Of a stretch of 64,000 bases of DNA, positions 12,035 to 23,452 are shown one piece after another. Origin of the DNA: Neurospora intermedia. Its lineage: Eukaryota > Ascomycota > Sordariomycetes > Sordariales > Sordariaceae. Where the stretch lies: the NCBI GenBank assembly GCA_037102815.1, contig BTPP01000004.1, positions 1,922,001-1,986,000 of the forward strand. The letters are read 5' to 3'. Position 1 is the stretch's first letter; every line of letters starts with the position of its first letter. The notes beneath the pieces are model-generated. The model did not search any database, was not told where the DNA came from, and was given only the letters and a program-made list of their open reading frames with translations. The translations under genes and the position numbers were made by a program.

Positions 12035-12829
12035 TTACTTCTGGTTATTGATCCTCTTCCATACCTCACTCTCCGCCTCCGCCACCTTGGCCCCAGCATC
12101 CTGAATCCATTTCTTCGCCGAGTTCCAGACCCCTTCGTCGTCGTCGTCATCACCACCGTGACCGTGACCGTGACCTCCATGAGAAGCAGCATATTCGTGC
12201 GCTGCGCGCTGCGCCTGGTTCATATCCGACGCCATGGCGTCTTGTTGGTACCCGGGAGGATGAGAGAGGTCTCCCCCTCCTCCGGCTCCAGATCCAGCTT
12301 CAGGTCTGGGTCCAAGTCCAAGCTCAGCCGGGGAAGCACCAGCAGGGAGATAGGTCGGAAGGGTTCTCGTGGGAGGTGGTGGGACGGTGGTGGTAGACGT
12401 TCCGTGTTGGGAGTAGTTGTAGGAAGCCGTTGGTGGGGGGATGGACATTTGGTGCGGTGGACTGGTTATTGGGCCATGTGGTGCTGGTGCTGCCGGATTT
12501 CCTGGGTAGTATTGAGACGATGGTTGCGGAGGGAGATGGGCATATTCAACGTCTTGCCCTTGGGTGGCTGCTGTGCCAGTCCCCGCGGTTTGGGCGGGAA
12601 GACTCGGGACTGCTCCGGGCTGGGGAGGTGGAGGAGTCCGGTCGGAGGTGAGGTAGGTGGGCGTAGGCTGGTTGAGAGTGGCGGTCCCGGTGGGTTGGGG
12701 ATCGGGGTTGGCGTTGGGAACTGTTCCTGAGCTTGACTGCCCCTCTGGAGTTGCGGTCTTGGTGTCCTGCGGATCAGACGCTTTGGCTGCGTTGATGGGG
12801 CTGTGGATGTGCAAGTTTATCGGAGGCAT
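12035..12829 (-). CDS. Pro-rich conserved-looking protein of unknown function
   Basis: A single exon encodes 264 aa, starting at the ATG of MPPINLHIHSPINAAKASD. The frame stays open upstream only from a GTG, and a likely acceptor (CTTAG) lies 24 bases before the ATG, so a 5' UTR intron is probable. The N-terminus resembles a short motif I associate with uncharacterised filamentous-ascomycete proteins. Residues 25-215 are rich in Pro, Thr, Ser and Gly and look disordered. Near the C-terminus comes a GGHGHGHGG His/Gly stretch (potential metal binding), five Asp, and a final amphipathic helix containing WNSAKKWIQDAG. There is no signal peptide, membrane segment or catalytic motif. I do not recognise a function. 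Confidence 0.75.
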   Translation of the reverse strand: MPPINLHIHSPINAAKASDPQDTKTATPEGQSSSGTVPNANPDPQPTGTATLNQPTPTYLTSDRTPPPPQPGAVPSLPAQTAGTGTAATQGQDVEYAHLPPQPSSQYYPGNPAAPAPHGPITSPPHQMSIPPPTASYNYSQHGTSTTTVPPPPTRTLPTYLPAGASPAELGLGPRPEAGSGAGGGGDLSHPPGYQQDAMASDMNQAQRAAHEYAASHGGHGHGHGGDDDDDEGVWNSAKKWIQDAGAKVAEAESEVWKRINNQK

Positions 12830-14437
12830 ATTTTCAAGTGGCTTGATACCTAAGATCGTGAGGATGTAAACAGGATGTGCGGTCAATGAAGCCAACTGAA
12901 GCACTGTGTTGTGTGAAAGTATATCAGTTGTAGTGAGATGTTAGTACGTTAGATTCTTCGTGGGCGGGGTTATCCGAACATATGAATAAAGGCCAAATGT
13001 GTAACGTGGCCGTTCTAAGGTGTAGGGTAGGTGATTGTCTCAGTTTGCTCTTTATATCGTGTCGTTGCCTGCTGACTGGTCATTAATCACACTTGCCAAA
13101 GGGACAGATGCGCCTGCGCGAGACATTCGCGATTCGCGAAACGGTCGTTAAGCTGCTGTGAGCAATGCCGATCAGGAAACGACGTCATTGTCAGCTGGCA
13201 GGTCAAGGTCAATTGCCGGCCGCGAAAGGTTAACTGCACGGCAAGGGCGCAGACTGCAGCCGGCTGGCCTTGATTTCTTCCATTAGAGACGGTAGGTATT
13301 GAACGGCCTTCTTTGTTTGTTCGAGACGAGCCTCAAAGCAAAGAACGTGATTCAACATCGGTCTGTATGCGGCCTTGATGCACTGGCTGTTGGACGATCA
13401 ACATGTGGACGTCAGCCTCAGCTTCTGAGTTCAGAGGTCGAGACCTGTCGTGATCTAGGTAAGCTCGGACATGCAAGCAGACTGTGTGAGCGAAAGGAGC
13501 GAAATTCAAGTAAACGCTGTGCAGTCCAGTACTGGTTTGTTTGTTAGCTCCAGACCTTGCGTCGACTTTCCTAGACGTTTTCATTAGCTACCAATGCGTG
13601 ATCTTACCTTAATAACGCCATTTCCGATATTCAATATCTCATGTCAATCTCTGTTAATGCCTTTGTAATTCGTACTCAGCCATTTTGACTTGTCCTTGTA
13701 AGCTTTGAGACTATTCGGGATTGGTTTCGTCTAGTAGATTGTAGAGTACAGTACTATAGAGGTGCCTAGTGTACTGAGCTAACCAACAAACCAGCATCGG
13801 ACTATAAGTGTGAATGCAGTCGAAAAAGTCGGTGCTGTCGAGGTGAACCTCAATCCGCGGTCGCAGCCCGGAATGGCACGAACAGCTCCATTGGAAACCC
13901 CCCCCTGCTCAGCCTTTCAAAGAAGCTAAACCTGGACGGCGTTAGCGCGGTACTGGAAACCCCACGACGGACCAGGTACAACGGGGTACCTTAACTGGGG
14001 AGTGCATGTCTGGCCAGCCTCGCAGGACGAATAACGCTGTGGATGGTTTCCAAAACATTTGTCTATCGTGTAGTGTTGAGTGCACCGGCCGCCAAACTCA
14101 ATCAACCCCAAATTTATCGGACTGAACCGTCCGAATCAAGGCGAACCAAGGGAACACAGACGGGGCCCACGTCCGCCATCAGCATTCCCAGCCGGCCGAC
14201 CGCACCGCCGCAACTCCCACTTTACATCAACACCAGAATACGGAATCGGTACATCGACAGCAGCATCATCATCAATATCACCACCTCCACTTGGCGCGCA
14301 CTTGCGGAAAACGTCCCGCTACACCGTGACCGCCACCGCGTTCATAGATCAACAAAGCGCGTGATCTTTCGACTATAGGTTTACCGCGCATTTAGACCAC
14401 TCGATTGGCATATCCAGGGAGGCATCAACATTTCAAC
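12830..14437. other. Divergent intergenic region between the Pro-rich gene and arp8
   Basis: This 1.6-kb stretch holds the start regions of two divergently transcribed genes (minus at 12829, plus at 14438). Small frames such as 13299-13547 (plus) and 14043-14378 (plus) lack support; the latter probably lies in the arp8 leader. I see no RNA gene. Confidence 0.5.
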
Positions 14438-16817
14438 ATGGTCGGGAAAGTCAGCGAACGCGTCCTCCTGCGGGAAGGTAGGTGCTCTTGCTCTTCTACC
14501 AATGCCTCTTGATGTTCAGTCACTAATAGCGACGGCCAGGGTTGGAGCGCACCGACAATGGCATGAAGCAGACAAGTTGGCCCGACGTTGTTCCCATCAA
14601 CCAAAAGAACTATTACACGTACGGACCATACCCTCACGTCCTATTCCTCACCAACGAAAAAGTCCAGCATGCTGACAATGCCTTCGCAGTGATTACATGA
14701 AGCGGGATGACCAGATCCTGTCGCTCAGACTCCAGAGTGAACTGAACAGAGACCGGCTTGTACAGAGTGCCAAGGACCGCGATCGCGCCCTCAACTACAC
14801 CAATGGCGAAGTGCCTCTCCCTCTCGATGAGCTACAGGGCGATGATGGGCCGACAGCCACAGCCTATGCCGACCCGTCCAAGGTCATCGTTATACACCCC
14901 GGAAGCCAAAACCTCAGAATCGGGTTCGCGAGCGACGCGCTTCCGAAAACCATCCCCATGGTCCTCGCGACAAAGTACCCCCAGACCGAGTCGGAGATGT
15001 ACGAAGCGCTACCGAGGAGGCAGTTCGAAGCTAGGACAACCGAGCAGCAATACGGTGAAGACTGGTCCAAGAAGTACCAAAAAATGTGCAACGACCTCAA
15101 GACCGACATGCGCGCAAACAGGCGCAAGGTTCTCCCCAACTCAAAAGATCTGGTTCTCAACTTCAACCGCCGAACAGAGGCCGAAGTCATCTCTACCCAT
15201 AATGACCCCCTTCAAGTAGATTGGACCGACGTCGCGACTCTGGAAGACCCAGATTCGAACGCTTCCGTGTTCATTGGACAACAGGCGTTACGCATTCCGG
15301 ACGATTCCAACCCCAAATTCAAGCTATGGTGGCCGATACAGCACGGCTGGATGAATGAAGACGACTATCCCACAAAAGCCCATCTATTCAACGACATCGA
15401 GACTTTACTCGATCGCGCCTTACGGTATGATTTGGGTCTCCAGCGAAGTACCGAATGGAAGCAGTATAGCTGCGTCTTCGTCATCCCAGATTTGTACGAC
15501 AAGAAGTATGTGGAGCAAATATTACACCTTTGCGTGGAGTGGTTCGAGTTCAGCAAGATTTCCTTCATACAAGAAAGTATGGCGGCTTCATTCGGTGCCG
15601 GCTACACACAGGCCTGTGTTGTTGACGTTGGCGCACAAAAGACGTCCATCACCTGTGTTGAGGATGGACTGTGCATCGAGGACTCTCGCATCAACCTGAA
15701 ATTTGGCGGTTACGATGTTACCGAAACATTCATCAAGATGATGCTCTACGACAACTTCCCATACCAGGAAATTAATCTCCGCCGAAGATACGACTTCTTG
15801 TTAGCCGAAGAGTTGAAGATCAAGTACTGCACGCTTTCACAGGCCAACATATCTGTCCAGAACTCCGATTTCCACGTGCGCGCCCCTAACCAGCCCACTC
15901 GCAAATACCAATTTAAATTCTACGATGAGGTTATCCTGGCCCCCATGGGATTTTATGACCCTTCCATCTTCGACAACAGCACCAAGCTTAGAGGCAGGAG
16001 GAAGCTCATCGAGAGGTCATATAACGCCTACGATGTAGAAGTCCCAGATGACCCTACATCAGCTGCCCAGTTCGCCGTCCTATCCCATATCGCTCCAAGC
16101 CTTAATGCACACACCCTTGCGGGAGCGTTGAACGATCTTGCTACGCCTGGCAAGGAGAAACCGCTGTCATTCAATTTCTTGGCGCGCGGCGACACCGCGG
16201 CTGGAACGCCTGGCACATCAAAGGCGCCATCGCCTGCTCCTGGAGAGGGCGCCAGCACTCCCGTTCCACCGCCGTTCGTCTTCGGAGCAGGCGGCGGTAG
16301 TCCCGCCCCCAGTGGACGGAATGGCACTACCCCAGTACCCACGAGTGGGACCGCTGCGGCCGTCAATGGCACTGGCGCTGGCAGCAACACATTAGCCGTC
16401 CCCGGCATGCCAGCCGAGGCCGTTCAGCGCACTCCCAAGTCGATGGCCGCAGAGCGTGACGCCGTGCTGCCAGTAGTGCCTCTTGACATCGCCATCATGA
16501 CCAGCATTCAGAACGCCGCCAAGGGTGATGAGAAGAAGGTCAGGGAGCTGATGGGAAGCATCATGGTTATTGGTGGTGGTGCCAAGATCCCGCACTTTGC
16601 GCCCTATCTTGAGGAGAAGCTCAAGGCACGTCGTCCGGACCTGTCAGAGCGGATCTTGGTGAGCAGGAGCGCGAGGGAGATGGACGAACAAGTCGTTGTT
16701 TGGAAGGGAGCGAGCGTCTTTGCGAAGTTGTCGACCAACGATTCGTGGATTACGAACTATGAGTACAAAATGCTGGGGTCCAGGGTCATCTACCACAAGG
16801 CGCTGTGGCAGTACTGA
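14438..16817 (+). CDS. arp8: Actin-related protein 8, INO80 chromatin-remodelling subunit
   Basis: Three exons, 14438-14477, 14540-14618 and 14690-16817, give 748 aa. The start MVGKVSERVLLREG is recovered only by splicing two short 5' exons (donors GTAGGT and GTACGG). The actin fold begins near residue 65 (VIVIHPGSQNLRIG, the nucleotide-binding start of actin-related proteins) and continues with an ESMAASFGAGY segment and VVDVGAQKTSITCVEDG, the phosphate-2 region. Arp8 is a nuclear actin relative that, with actin and Arp4, helps the INO80 complex bind nucleosomes and linker DNA. The charged N-terminal extension (RRKVLPNSK region) fits the family. A Gly/Pro/Ala/Thr-rich low-complexity insert lies at about residues 535-615, before the last actin subdomain. 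The identity is firm at family level. Confidence 0.92.
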
Positions 16818-18502
16818 TTGTCTCTCTGTCATCATGTGATTCCTTGGGGTTTAGGCAGGGCTGGATAGAACATGTATACATTTTGCTTTGTTTTGTTTTT
16901 CCTGGGTGCAACAGATATGGATGGATGTTGTGCGAAACAGCTAGGTACCATGAAATGGAGTTTACGGGCGTTATGGACAGGGAAGATGGCTGTGGATTGT
17001 ACAAAAAAAATTGCTCAGTTCTGAGCGTTAGCGACTGCACATATGTTTTCGAGCCGCGAACCTTGGAGGCATGATGTTGACGTCTGTAAAACCTCAGAAT
17101 GCCGACTGAGTTGTTGGAAGAATATTCCACAGACTTGGCTCAACAGCGGCCTCAAAGAAAGAGGCACAAGACAAGACGTGGCACCCCACTTGAGGAAAGC
17201 TTGATTGTCCCTATAACGACAGGGGGTCTTTTTCCAGGGGCTCCATCCCACCAAAAAAACCAACCGTGGATTGGCTGGCGCATCGTGAAGCTGGGGGAGG
17301 CTTACCGTACACTAGGTAGTGTACCTTCTTAATGTATCTCTAGCGCACTACCTATCTAGTGTACAGCCGTTCGATGGCCGATGCAGAGTGCATTTCCACT
17401 TTCCCAGCCACCATCAAAAAGCCAGCGAACGAAGAGAACGAATGCTGACAGAGCGGGCCGTCACTATCACGCCCGGGTACGTTTCTAGCAAGGAAATGGG
17501 CCCAGACATCTCGTATCGGTGCCGGTTTCTCGTCATGTTTCTGGCTCGATGGGGAGAGCTTCTTTCTCATGTGCTTTTTTTTGCTCGAGTACTCCTCCCT
17601 TCACTCCGCTACCTACTACCTAGCCGGTACGCTACACCGCAACAGTTGCTGCTTACGTGCTGCTATAGCTCCAAACAAACCGGCCAAAATACACTGCAGT
17701 GCAGTACATAAGTGGCATCTATTGAAAATCGGGGGTCGGTATTCGGTAGCGAAAGGAGCGGGAAAGGAACGAAAAGCTTCGAACGTTGCTGTCGAAGGAT
17801 TGGACAGGCTGGGGCTCAGCGCAAGGGTGTGTGTGACCATGTGGGTTCCTTACCCAAGCAGCAGCCTTTCCATTTGGCTACCTCTCTTTCCTTATGTTTT
17901 GTTACATTTTTCAACTTTGCTCAGACTTCCAAGAGTCTTTTTTTTTCCTTTTCGTTTATGCAACTTTCCTTCCTGGGACGGTCGTGATAGTATGTCGGGA
18001 GCCTTCGTCTCGGCCTAGGCATACATACTACATCCAAGGTATCTTTCCGGCGGAGTTTACAAAGACATCTCACGAGGATGTATACGATTTAAAAGTTATA
18101 GACGGGAACTGCATCGAACACCGCCATCACCACAACTACGAAGCTGACGAAGAACGAGTTTACGAACGTACGACCTTATGAGACTGGACGACCTAAACTG
18201 AGATAAAAAGAGTATATGACACTGGCCGGCACGACTTGCGAGGGCACCCAACACATATACAAAAGACGAAACAGAAACACACGCTCTCGGTTTCGCCCAA
18301 GCTAAATCAGCTTCATTGACACGCAAGGCTTATACCGGCTACGGCACCCATTCAGCTCACACGGCGGCTCGGTACCGAATTCGGGTTTGGGAAATCTTCA
18401 TCACCACCAAACCCCAGCTATTTATCGAGCCTTATTCTTCTTCGTAACACCAACAGCATCAAAACTCTCAAAGGGCAAGGATATCAACAAGACCAATCAG
18501 CC
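16818..18502. other. Intergenic region between arp8 and the CorA-like gene
   Basis: This holds the arp8 3' UTR and the upstream region of the next plus-strand gene. It contains the short palindrome at 17307-17324, a related copy near 17346-17364, and a T-rich tract at 17937-17960. Frames such as 17569-18018 look random. Confidence 0.5.
17307..17364. repeat. Short palindrome plus degenerate copy (GTACACTA/TAGTGTAC)
   Basis: GTACACTA and TAGTGTAC flank a GG at 17307-17324, an 8-bp-arm palindrome. A related stretch, CACTACCTATCTAGTGTAC, follows at 17346-17364. It could be the footprint of a small inverted-repeat element, or chance; the arms are short. Confidence 0.4.
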
Positions 18503-20641
18503 ATGGATCAGTACCTGTTTCAGACGTATCTCGACCAGTGCTCATTCGTGGAGGAGACTACCTCCTGGATAGAAATCTTCAATTATTCGGTAAGCAAAAA
18601 GAGAACGAGAAGCCATTAGGATGGAATATCGTGGTCAGGGTGGGGAAAAGGGGGAGAAAGGACGAGGCAGCGGTTCGGTGTGGTGTAACGGGATGGGAGA
18701 GAAGGCAAGAAGATGGGTGATTGTCTTGGTGGGGAGTTGAGACGGTGAAAGGTATTGAGACCCTGAGAGGAGATAAAGGAGAAGGGTTGCAGGGCTCTTG
18801 GGTGGGCGAAGTTGAACGAGCTGTCTCTCTGATATGCATTCGGTAACTGATCTGTGAGGAGGAGGATACGTTTCAAGAGTTGAGTTATAAAGTCGAAGGA
18901 CGGGAACTCGAGAGGGAAACTGAGTAAAGTAAACATCTAACGTGGTTGGTCTCATAGGATGAACGCCTCAACACCATTGAAGAGCATCGATTCGGGCCTG
19001 ATGAGCGACGAGTCGAGTTTCATAACTTTTTGCGCCGGCGGGTAAGAAGCAATCCTGAAATTGGAGGGCTTTGATAGCAATAAGCTGACATCTCTGCTTT
19101 CCAGGGTGTCTTTGCTCCTAGAGAGTTGAAGGAAGGAGTACGACTTTTAAACGGAATTCGTCTGATGTGAGTATCACGGTGCAACTGAATTACATGAAAC
19201 GCAACCGGACTGGCCTAACAAACTGTCCAGAGTACAAAAGGATGCGCAAGATAATGAAACTTTTGCACCTCTTCACATTTCTTTAAAGCCCGAGGACTAC
19301 TCAAGCATGGTCGAGATCATGCGGTTACCTTACCGAGCGATAGAAGGAACCAGCGTTGTCGGCCCCTTTTTCTGGGCAGCTCTAGACCACGACGACAAAG
19401 ATCCTCACTTGCGTATGTCAACCCACCCTATATCCCTCTCGTCCCTAGCCCTCACACACCATACATACCATTATACCACTCACGTTCTAACGAGCCACCC
19501 ATTTTCCTTGGATACAGAAATCATCTTCCGCAAATCCGACGTCCGGAAAAAGGGCAAAACCCGGGGCTGGGAACTGATGCTCTCGCACTCCTTCAACACG
19601 GGCATCACTTCGGGTTTCGTCAAAGGCACGCCCTCCTCCGACATCAACGTTTCCATCAAGACGCTATTGGCCTGTGCCTCACAAGCCATGCACCCTTTTT
19701 TGCTCCCCATGATCGTTTTGTCTCACGACATCTCCATCAAGACGGACATGAAGCAGCGCGAAGCGCGCGAGTGGTTGCGCCGGCTCGAGCACGCCGTCAG
19801 CATGCGGCAAGAAATCCTCGAGGAAGAGTCCAACTACATCAAAGACACCATGGTCAACCTGGACCAGATCAACCGCGACCTGGTGGAGTGCCACTCCCAG
19901 GTCCTCTGGAAACGCCCGCAAGCCTACCAAGAAATCGTCCGCAGTTTCGGCATCGCGCTCGACAGCTTCTGGTCTCTCGCTGAATCCCGCCCCGACACCT
20001 ACGGCAAAGAGGCCTTCAAAGCCCTGCACGAGAGCTTCGTCTCCCGCCTGGATTTCTTCCAAGCCAAACTCAAGGGGATCGAGAGCTACGCGCACATCAC
20101 GCTCGAGCGTCTGTCCATCCAGCGCGCGGCGCTGTACAACATCATTGCCCAGAAGGAGTCCAAGCTGGGTCTGCAAATGGCCGTCGACCAGCGCAAGCTG
20201 GCGCACGCCGCCAAGCGGGACGCAACCTCTATGAAATCCATTTCCCTCTTGGGCGCGGTGTTCTTACCCGCCACACTACTGGCGTCCGTCTTTTCCATGA
20301 CCTTTTTCAACTTTCAGAACCAGGATTCGGGGGATTCGTCGTCGTCGTCCGCCGCGGGTGACACCAGTTCAACCTCTTCTTCTTCTTCTGGGGGAGGAAG
20401 TGGAAGCGGTGGTGGTGGTTCAGTCTCCCCCACCATCTGGGTGTACTTTGCCATCACCATCCCTGTGACGCTCGCCATCGTCGTGACCTGGCTCCTGTGG
20501 GACAAGAGGCGCGAAGCCGAGTACGCCAAGGTAGACGAAGATATCGAGAAGGGCATCGATGCGATGGAGAAGAAGATCATGGCAGAGATGAGGAAGAGGA
20601 CGATGAGCACGGCTAGGACGTGGAATGTTGCCAAGAGTTGA
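18503..20641 (+). CDS. CorA-like membrane protein lacking the GMN motif
   Basis: Five exons, 18503-18589, 18958-19041, 19105-19166, 19231-19412 and 19518-20641, give 512 aa. Introns use GTAAGC, GTAAGA, GTGAGT and GTATGT donors with CTAAC-type branch points. The fourth intron (105 bp) is a multiple of three without a stop, so its retention would also keep the frame. The protein has a long soluble N-terminus with coiled-coil helices (about residues 200-370), then membrane segment 1 (about 379-402), a 40-residue Ser/Gly-rich loop, membrane segment 2 (about 442-467) and a basic coiled tail. This is the topology of CorA magnesium channels. The GMN signature expected just after membrane segment 1 reads SMT, as in divergent fungal CorA-like proteins, so Mg2+ transport is uncertain. 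Confidence 0.85.
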
Positions 20642-21661
20642 TGACAGTAGGAGGAGCGGGAGGCGGCTTGGGCATATTAAGGCATATCACAACGAACGAT
20701 GATGATGTGACGAAAGAGAAATTCATGGATTAACAACCGATTGCCAATTTTTTTTAATTTTTTTTTTTTTTTTTTTTTATTTTTTTTTTTTTTTTTTTTG
20801 GATTGAAGAAAGGAGAGGGAGTTGTGGGATGGACAACATATCAAGGACCGTGAGAACCTTGACGTGATATGAGTTATGATACCTTCGGGCATTGGGGCGG
20901 CTACATAAGCTATGACTTACGTATACATACCATGGCTACGTTATTATAGATGATCAATGGCATCTTCCCGCAAAGCTCTTTTGCGGCTTTGTGAACTTCT
21001 TGTTATACGTGTGTAAGTCGAGGTGCAGAGTATCAGGGACTATCATCGAGACATCTCACCACGGGATTCAATAAGGTTATTTCCACATAGCAGTCGAAGA
21101 TCACCGCCATTGAAACCGCAAATAATCACAGGTGTAAATGTTATTTCTCTCCTTCTTTCATTTTCCCATCAGTGATAAGCCAAAAACGGCCAAAATACTC
21201 CTCACTCTAATGTTATCTGCCACTTGCCAGTCATTGCATCACTTGGATCATCAAACCCATTCCAGGGCGCCATCCGTATGATTTGTTTACACAAAAATAG
21301 GGGGACACCATAACAACCTGAAAACGTAAACGCAAGCAAAACTGGCCACCCCTTTTGCAGCACCCAGTTCCCGCCCAGACTCAGCCTGCGTTGACTGTGC
21401 ATATCCAAGGCAAAGAGTCCAGTTCTTTCGTCTCATAACGCATGCTACACGTATCCACTGCTGCTGCTGCTATATTTCTGGCTTCGTATTGAGCTTTATA
21501 CAAAAACGGCCACGGTTCGGAAATCCGCTGGTACAACAAGCCCATTCATTAGTCTTGCCGATTCACTCGCCTCTGCGTAGTTGATCGGCCATGTCGCAGT
21601 GCAGGTGATGGAGAATTGATTATACACCATTCGAGCCCACAGCCGTCGAGGCTCGAGCTGC
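20642..21661. other. Convergent intergenic region between the CorA-like gene and pkac
   Basis: This 1.0-kb interval lies between two genes that face each other, so it should hold both 3' UTRs and termination signals. It contains the long T tract at 20748-20799. I see no gene. Confidence 0.55.
20748..20799. repeat. Poly-T tract
   Basis: About 50 bases are almost pure T, interrupted twice by A, just downstream of the CorA-like gene. Length variation between strains and sequencing error are both likely. It could act as an efficiency element for 3' end formation, but it may be neutral. Confidence 0.85.
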
Positions 21662-22833
21662 TTAGAAGTCCGGGAACAAGTGACCGTACCTAATCTGTGT
21701 TAGCATCCAGATACGGCATCGCGGTTTGGTACCAATAACTTACTCATCAGGCCCTCCTTGTCCATACCGCTCAGTCTCCTCAGGATACCTGTCGAACTGA
21801 CTCGCGTCTCCTGCTCCAGCCTTGACTGGCGGAGTATACGGCGCGTCGATATCTTTCCTCGCCAGTCGGTCCCAAGTCACCTCGGCAAACCAAGGGTGTG
21901 ACTTGACGTCTTGCGGTCCGCCGTACAGGTTTCCAAGGCGCTTGCTCAGGTCTGCCGTGATCAACCGCTCCAACAAGTCCTGCGCGTCGGGGTTGACCCA
22001 CTGAGGGTATCTGACCTTGCCCTTGAGAATGTTTTCGTAGATCTTCATGGGGGAGCTGCCGTCCCAGAAGGGCGTGTAACCGCAAAGCATTTCGTAAATC
22101 AAAATACCCAGGGACCACCTACGCGGTACTCATGTAAGCAATTGATGGAGCGTTTTGGAGAGGCTGCCGAATGAATGTACTTACCAATCTACTGACTTGT
22201 TGTAACCCTTGTTGGAAACAACCTCTGGTGCCAAGTAGTCTGGAGTACCACACAGTGTCCACGTCTTATCTGGAACCCGCTTGGCGAACCCGAAATCCGT
22301 AATTTTGAGGTGGCCGTGGCGGTCAAGAAGCAGGTTCTCGGGCTTCAGATCTCTGTAAATGATATCCCGCGAGTGCAGGTACTCCAGGGCCAAGGTGACT
22401 TCTGCAGCGTAGAACTTGGCAACGGGGTTAGGAAAGCGCTGTATAATCCGTGTCAGCCGCACATACTCCATGGCGAACATACCCATCTAACTTACTCCGG
22501 ACTTTCTCAGCAACGAGAAGAGCTCGCCGCCCTCTACGAAATCCATCACCATGTAAAGATTCTTGGCATCCTGAAATGTTCCCCAGAGTGTGATCAGGAA
22601 GGGGTGTTTGACCTCCGCTAGCATTCTTCTTTCGTCATTGGTGTGCTCGACCTGCTTCATCTTGACCACTTGGGCCTTCTTCAGCACCTTGACGGCATAG
22701 AAGCGCGAGTTATGCCGAGACTGGACCAGGTGGACTCTGCCGAAGCTACCGGTGCCGAGGGTTCTCAATATCTCGAAGTCGGCGAGCGAATACTTGCCCT
22801 TGGTGGCCCTGGGCTGACTAGGCTGAGGCTGCA

Positions 22834-22864
<31 letters not shown>

Positions 22865-22873
22865 GGGTTGTTG

Positions 22874-22912
<39 letters not shown>

Positions 22913-23452
22913 AGCTTGAGACTGCTGGTGGTGATTCTGCGGCGGCTGCAGTGTTGCTTGCTGTGTTTGAGGCATGGACGGCTGGGGCGTGTGCGGCGCG
23001 GGCAGGCCGCCGTTAGCTGGGGATACAGATGGAACGTATCTAGACGACTGTTTGTAGGTGGCGGGTTGGTCGTATTGCGGTTGGTGTATGAGGTTGGAGA
23101 TGGACGGGAGGTTCTGCTGCTCCGCTGCTCCAGGAGAGGGCGTGTGCTGAGGGGGATAGGCATGCTGTTGAACCGGGAGAGTATTCATGTTGACGGGGTT
23201 TTCGTGCGGCAGAAGAGTGGGCATATGGGTTGTATCGATGGTGGTAGTGCCGGTCGCGACTGACTGGGAAGTGGCCTGCGACGCACTCGAGTGCGACGAG
23301 ATCCGGGCGATGCTGCTCTGGATAGAGTTGCGGTCGAGGCTCGAGGCCGAGGTAGGGGTGACTGGGCTGGTTGGGTGGCTAGTCGAAGAAGGGTCCGTAT
23401 TGCCCTCCTTCGTCCGTTTCTTTTTGAGGAAACCGAGGCTAGGCAGAGGCAT
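21662..23452 (-). CDS. pkac-1: cAMP-dependent protein kinase catalytic subunit
   Basis: Four exons, 23452-22496, 22438-22185, 22118-21744 and 21689-21662, give 537 aa. The start is the ATG of [12 protein letters not shown]; the codon before it is TTG. Residues 1-220 are Ser/Pro/Gln-rich, with about 25 Gln around residues 181-206. The kinase domain runs from about 226: GTGSFGRV glycine loop, YAVKV lysine, YRDLKPEN catalytic loop, DFGFAK, and [14 protein letters not shown] activation loop with the PKA-type Thr. It ends FPDF, the C-terminal hydrophobic motif of PKA, encoded in a final exon of only 28 nt. The kinase is held by the regulatory subunit and released by cAMP; in filamentous fungi it controls growth, conidiation and carbon response. 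The symbol rests on recall of the Neurospora plc-1/pkac-1 linkage. Confidence 0.95.
22830..22914 (-). repeat. CAG/CAA codon repeat (poly-Gln tract in PKA)
   Basis: On the minus strand, a run of CAG and CAA codons interrupted by one Pro encodes about 25 glutamines. CAG and CAA are mixed at the 3' side while the 5' side is nearly pure CAG, so length polymorphism between strains is likely. Confidence 0.9.

Noticed and set aside
12011-12730. 239-codon plus-strand frame
   Set aside because: It is antisense to the Pro-rich unknown protein, and its Gly/Arg/Val-rich composition is a by-product.
22838-23163. Frames rich in Ser or Leu over the PKA N-terminus
   Set aside because: They are frameshifted and reverse readings of the CAG repeat; the true frame is the Gln frame joined to the kinase domain.
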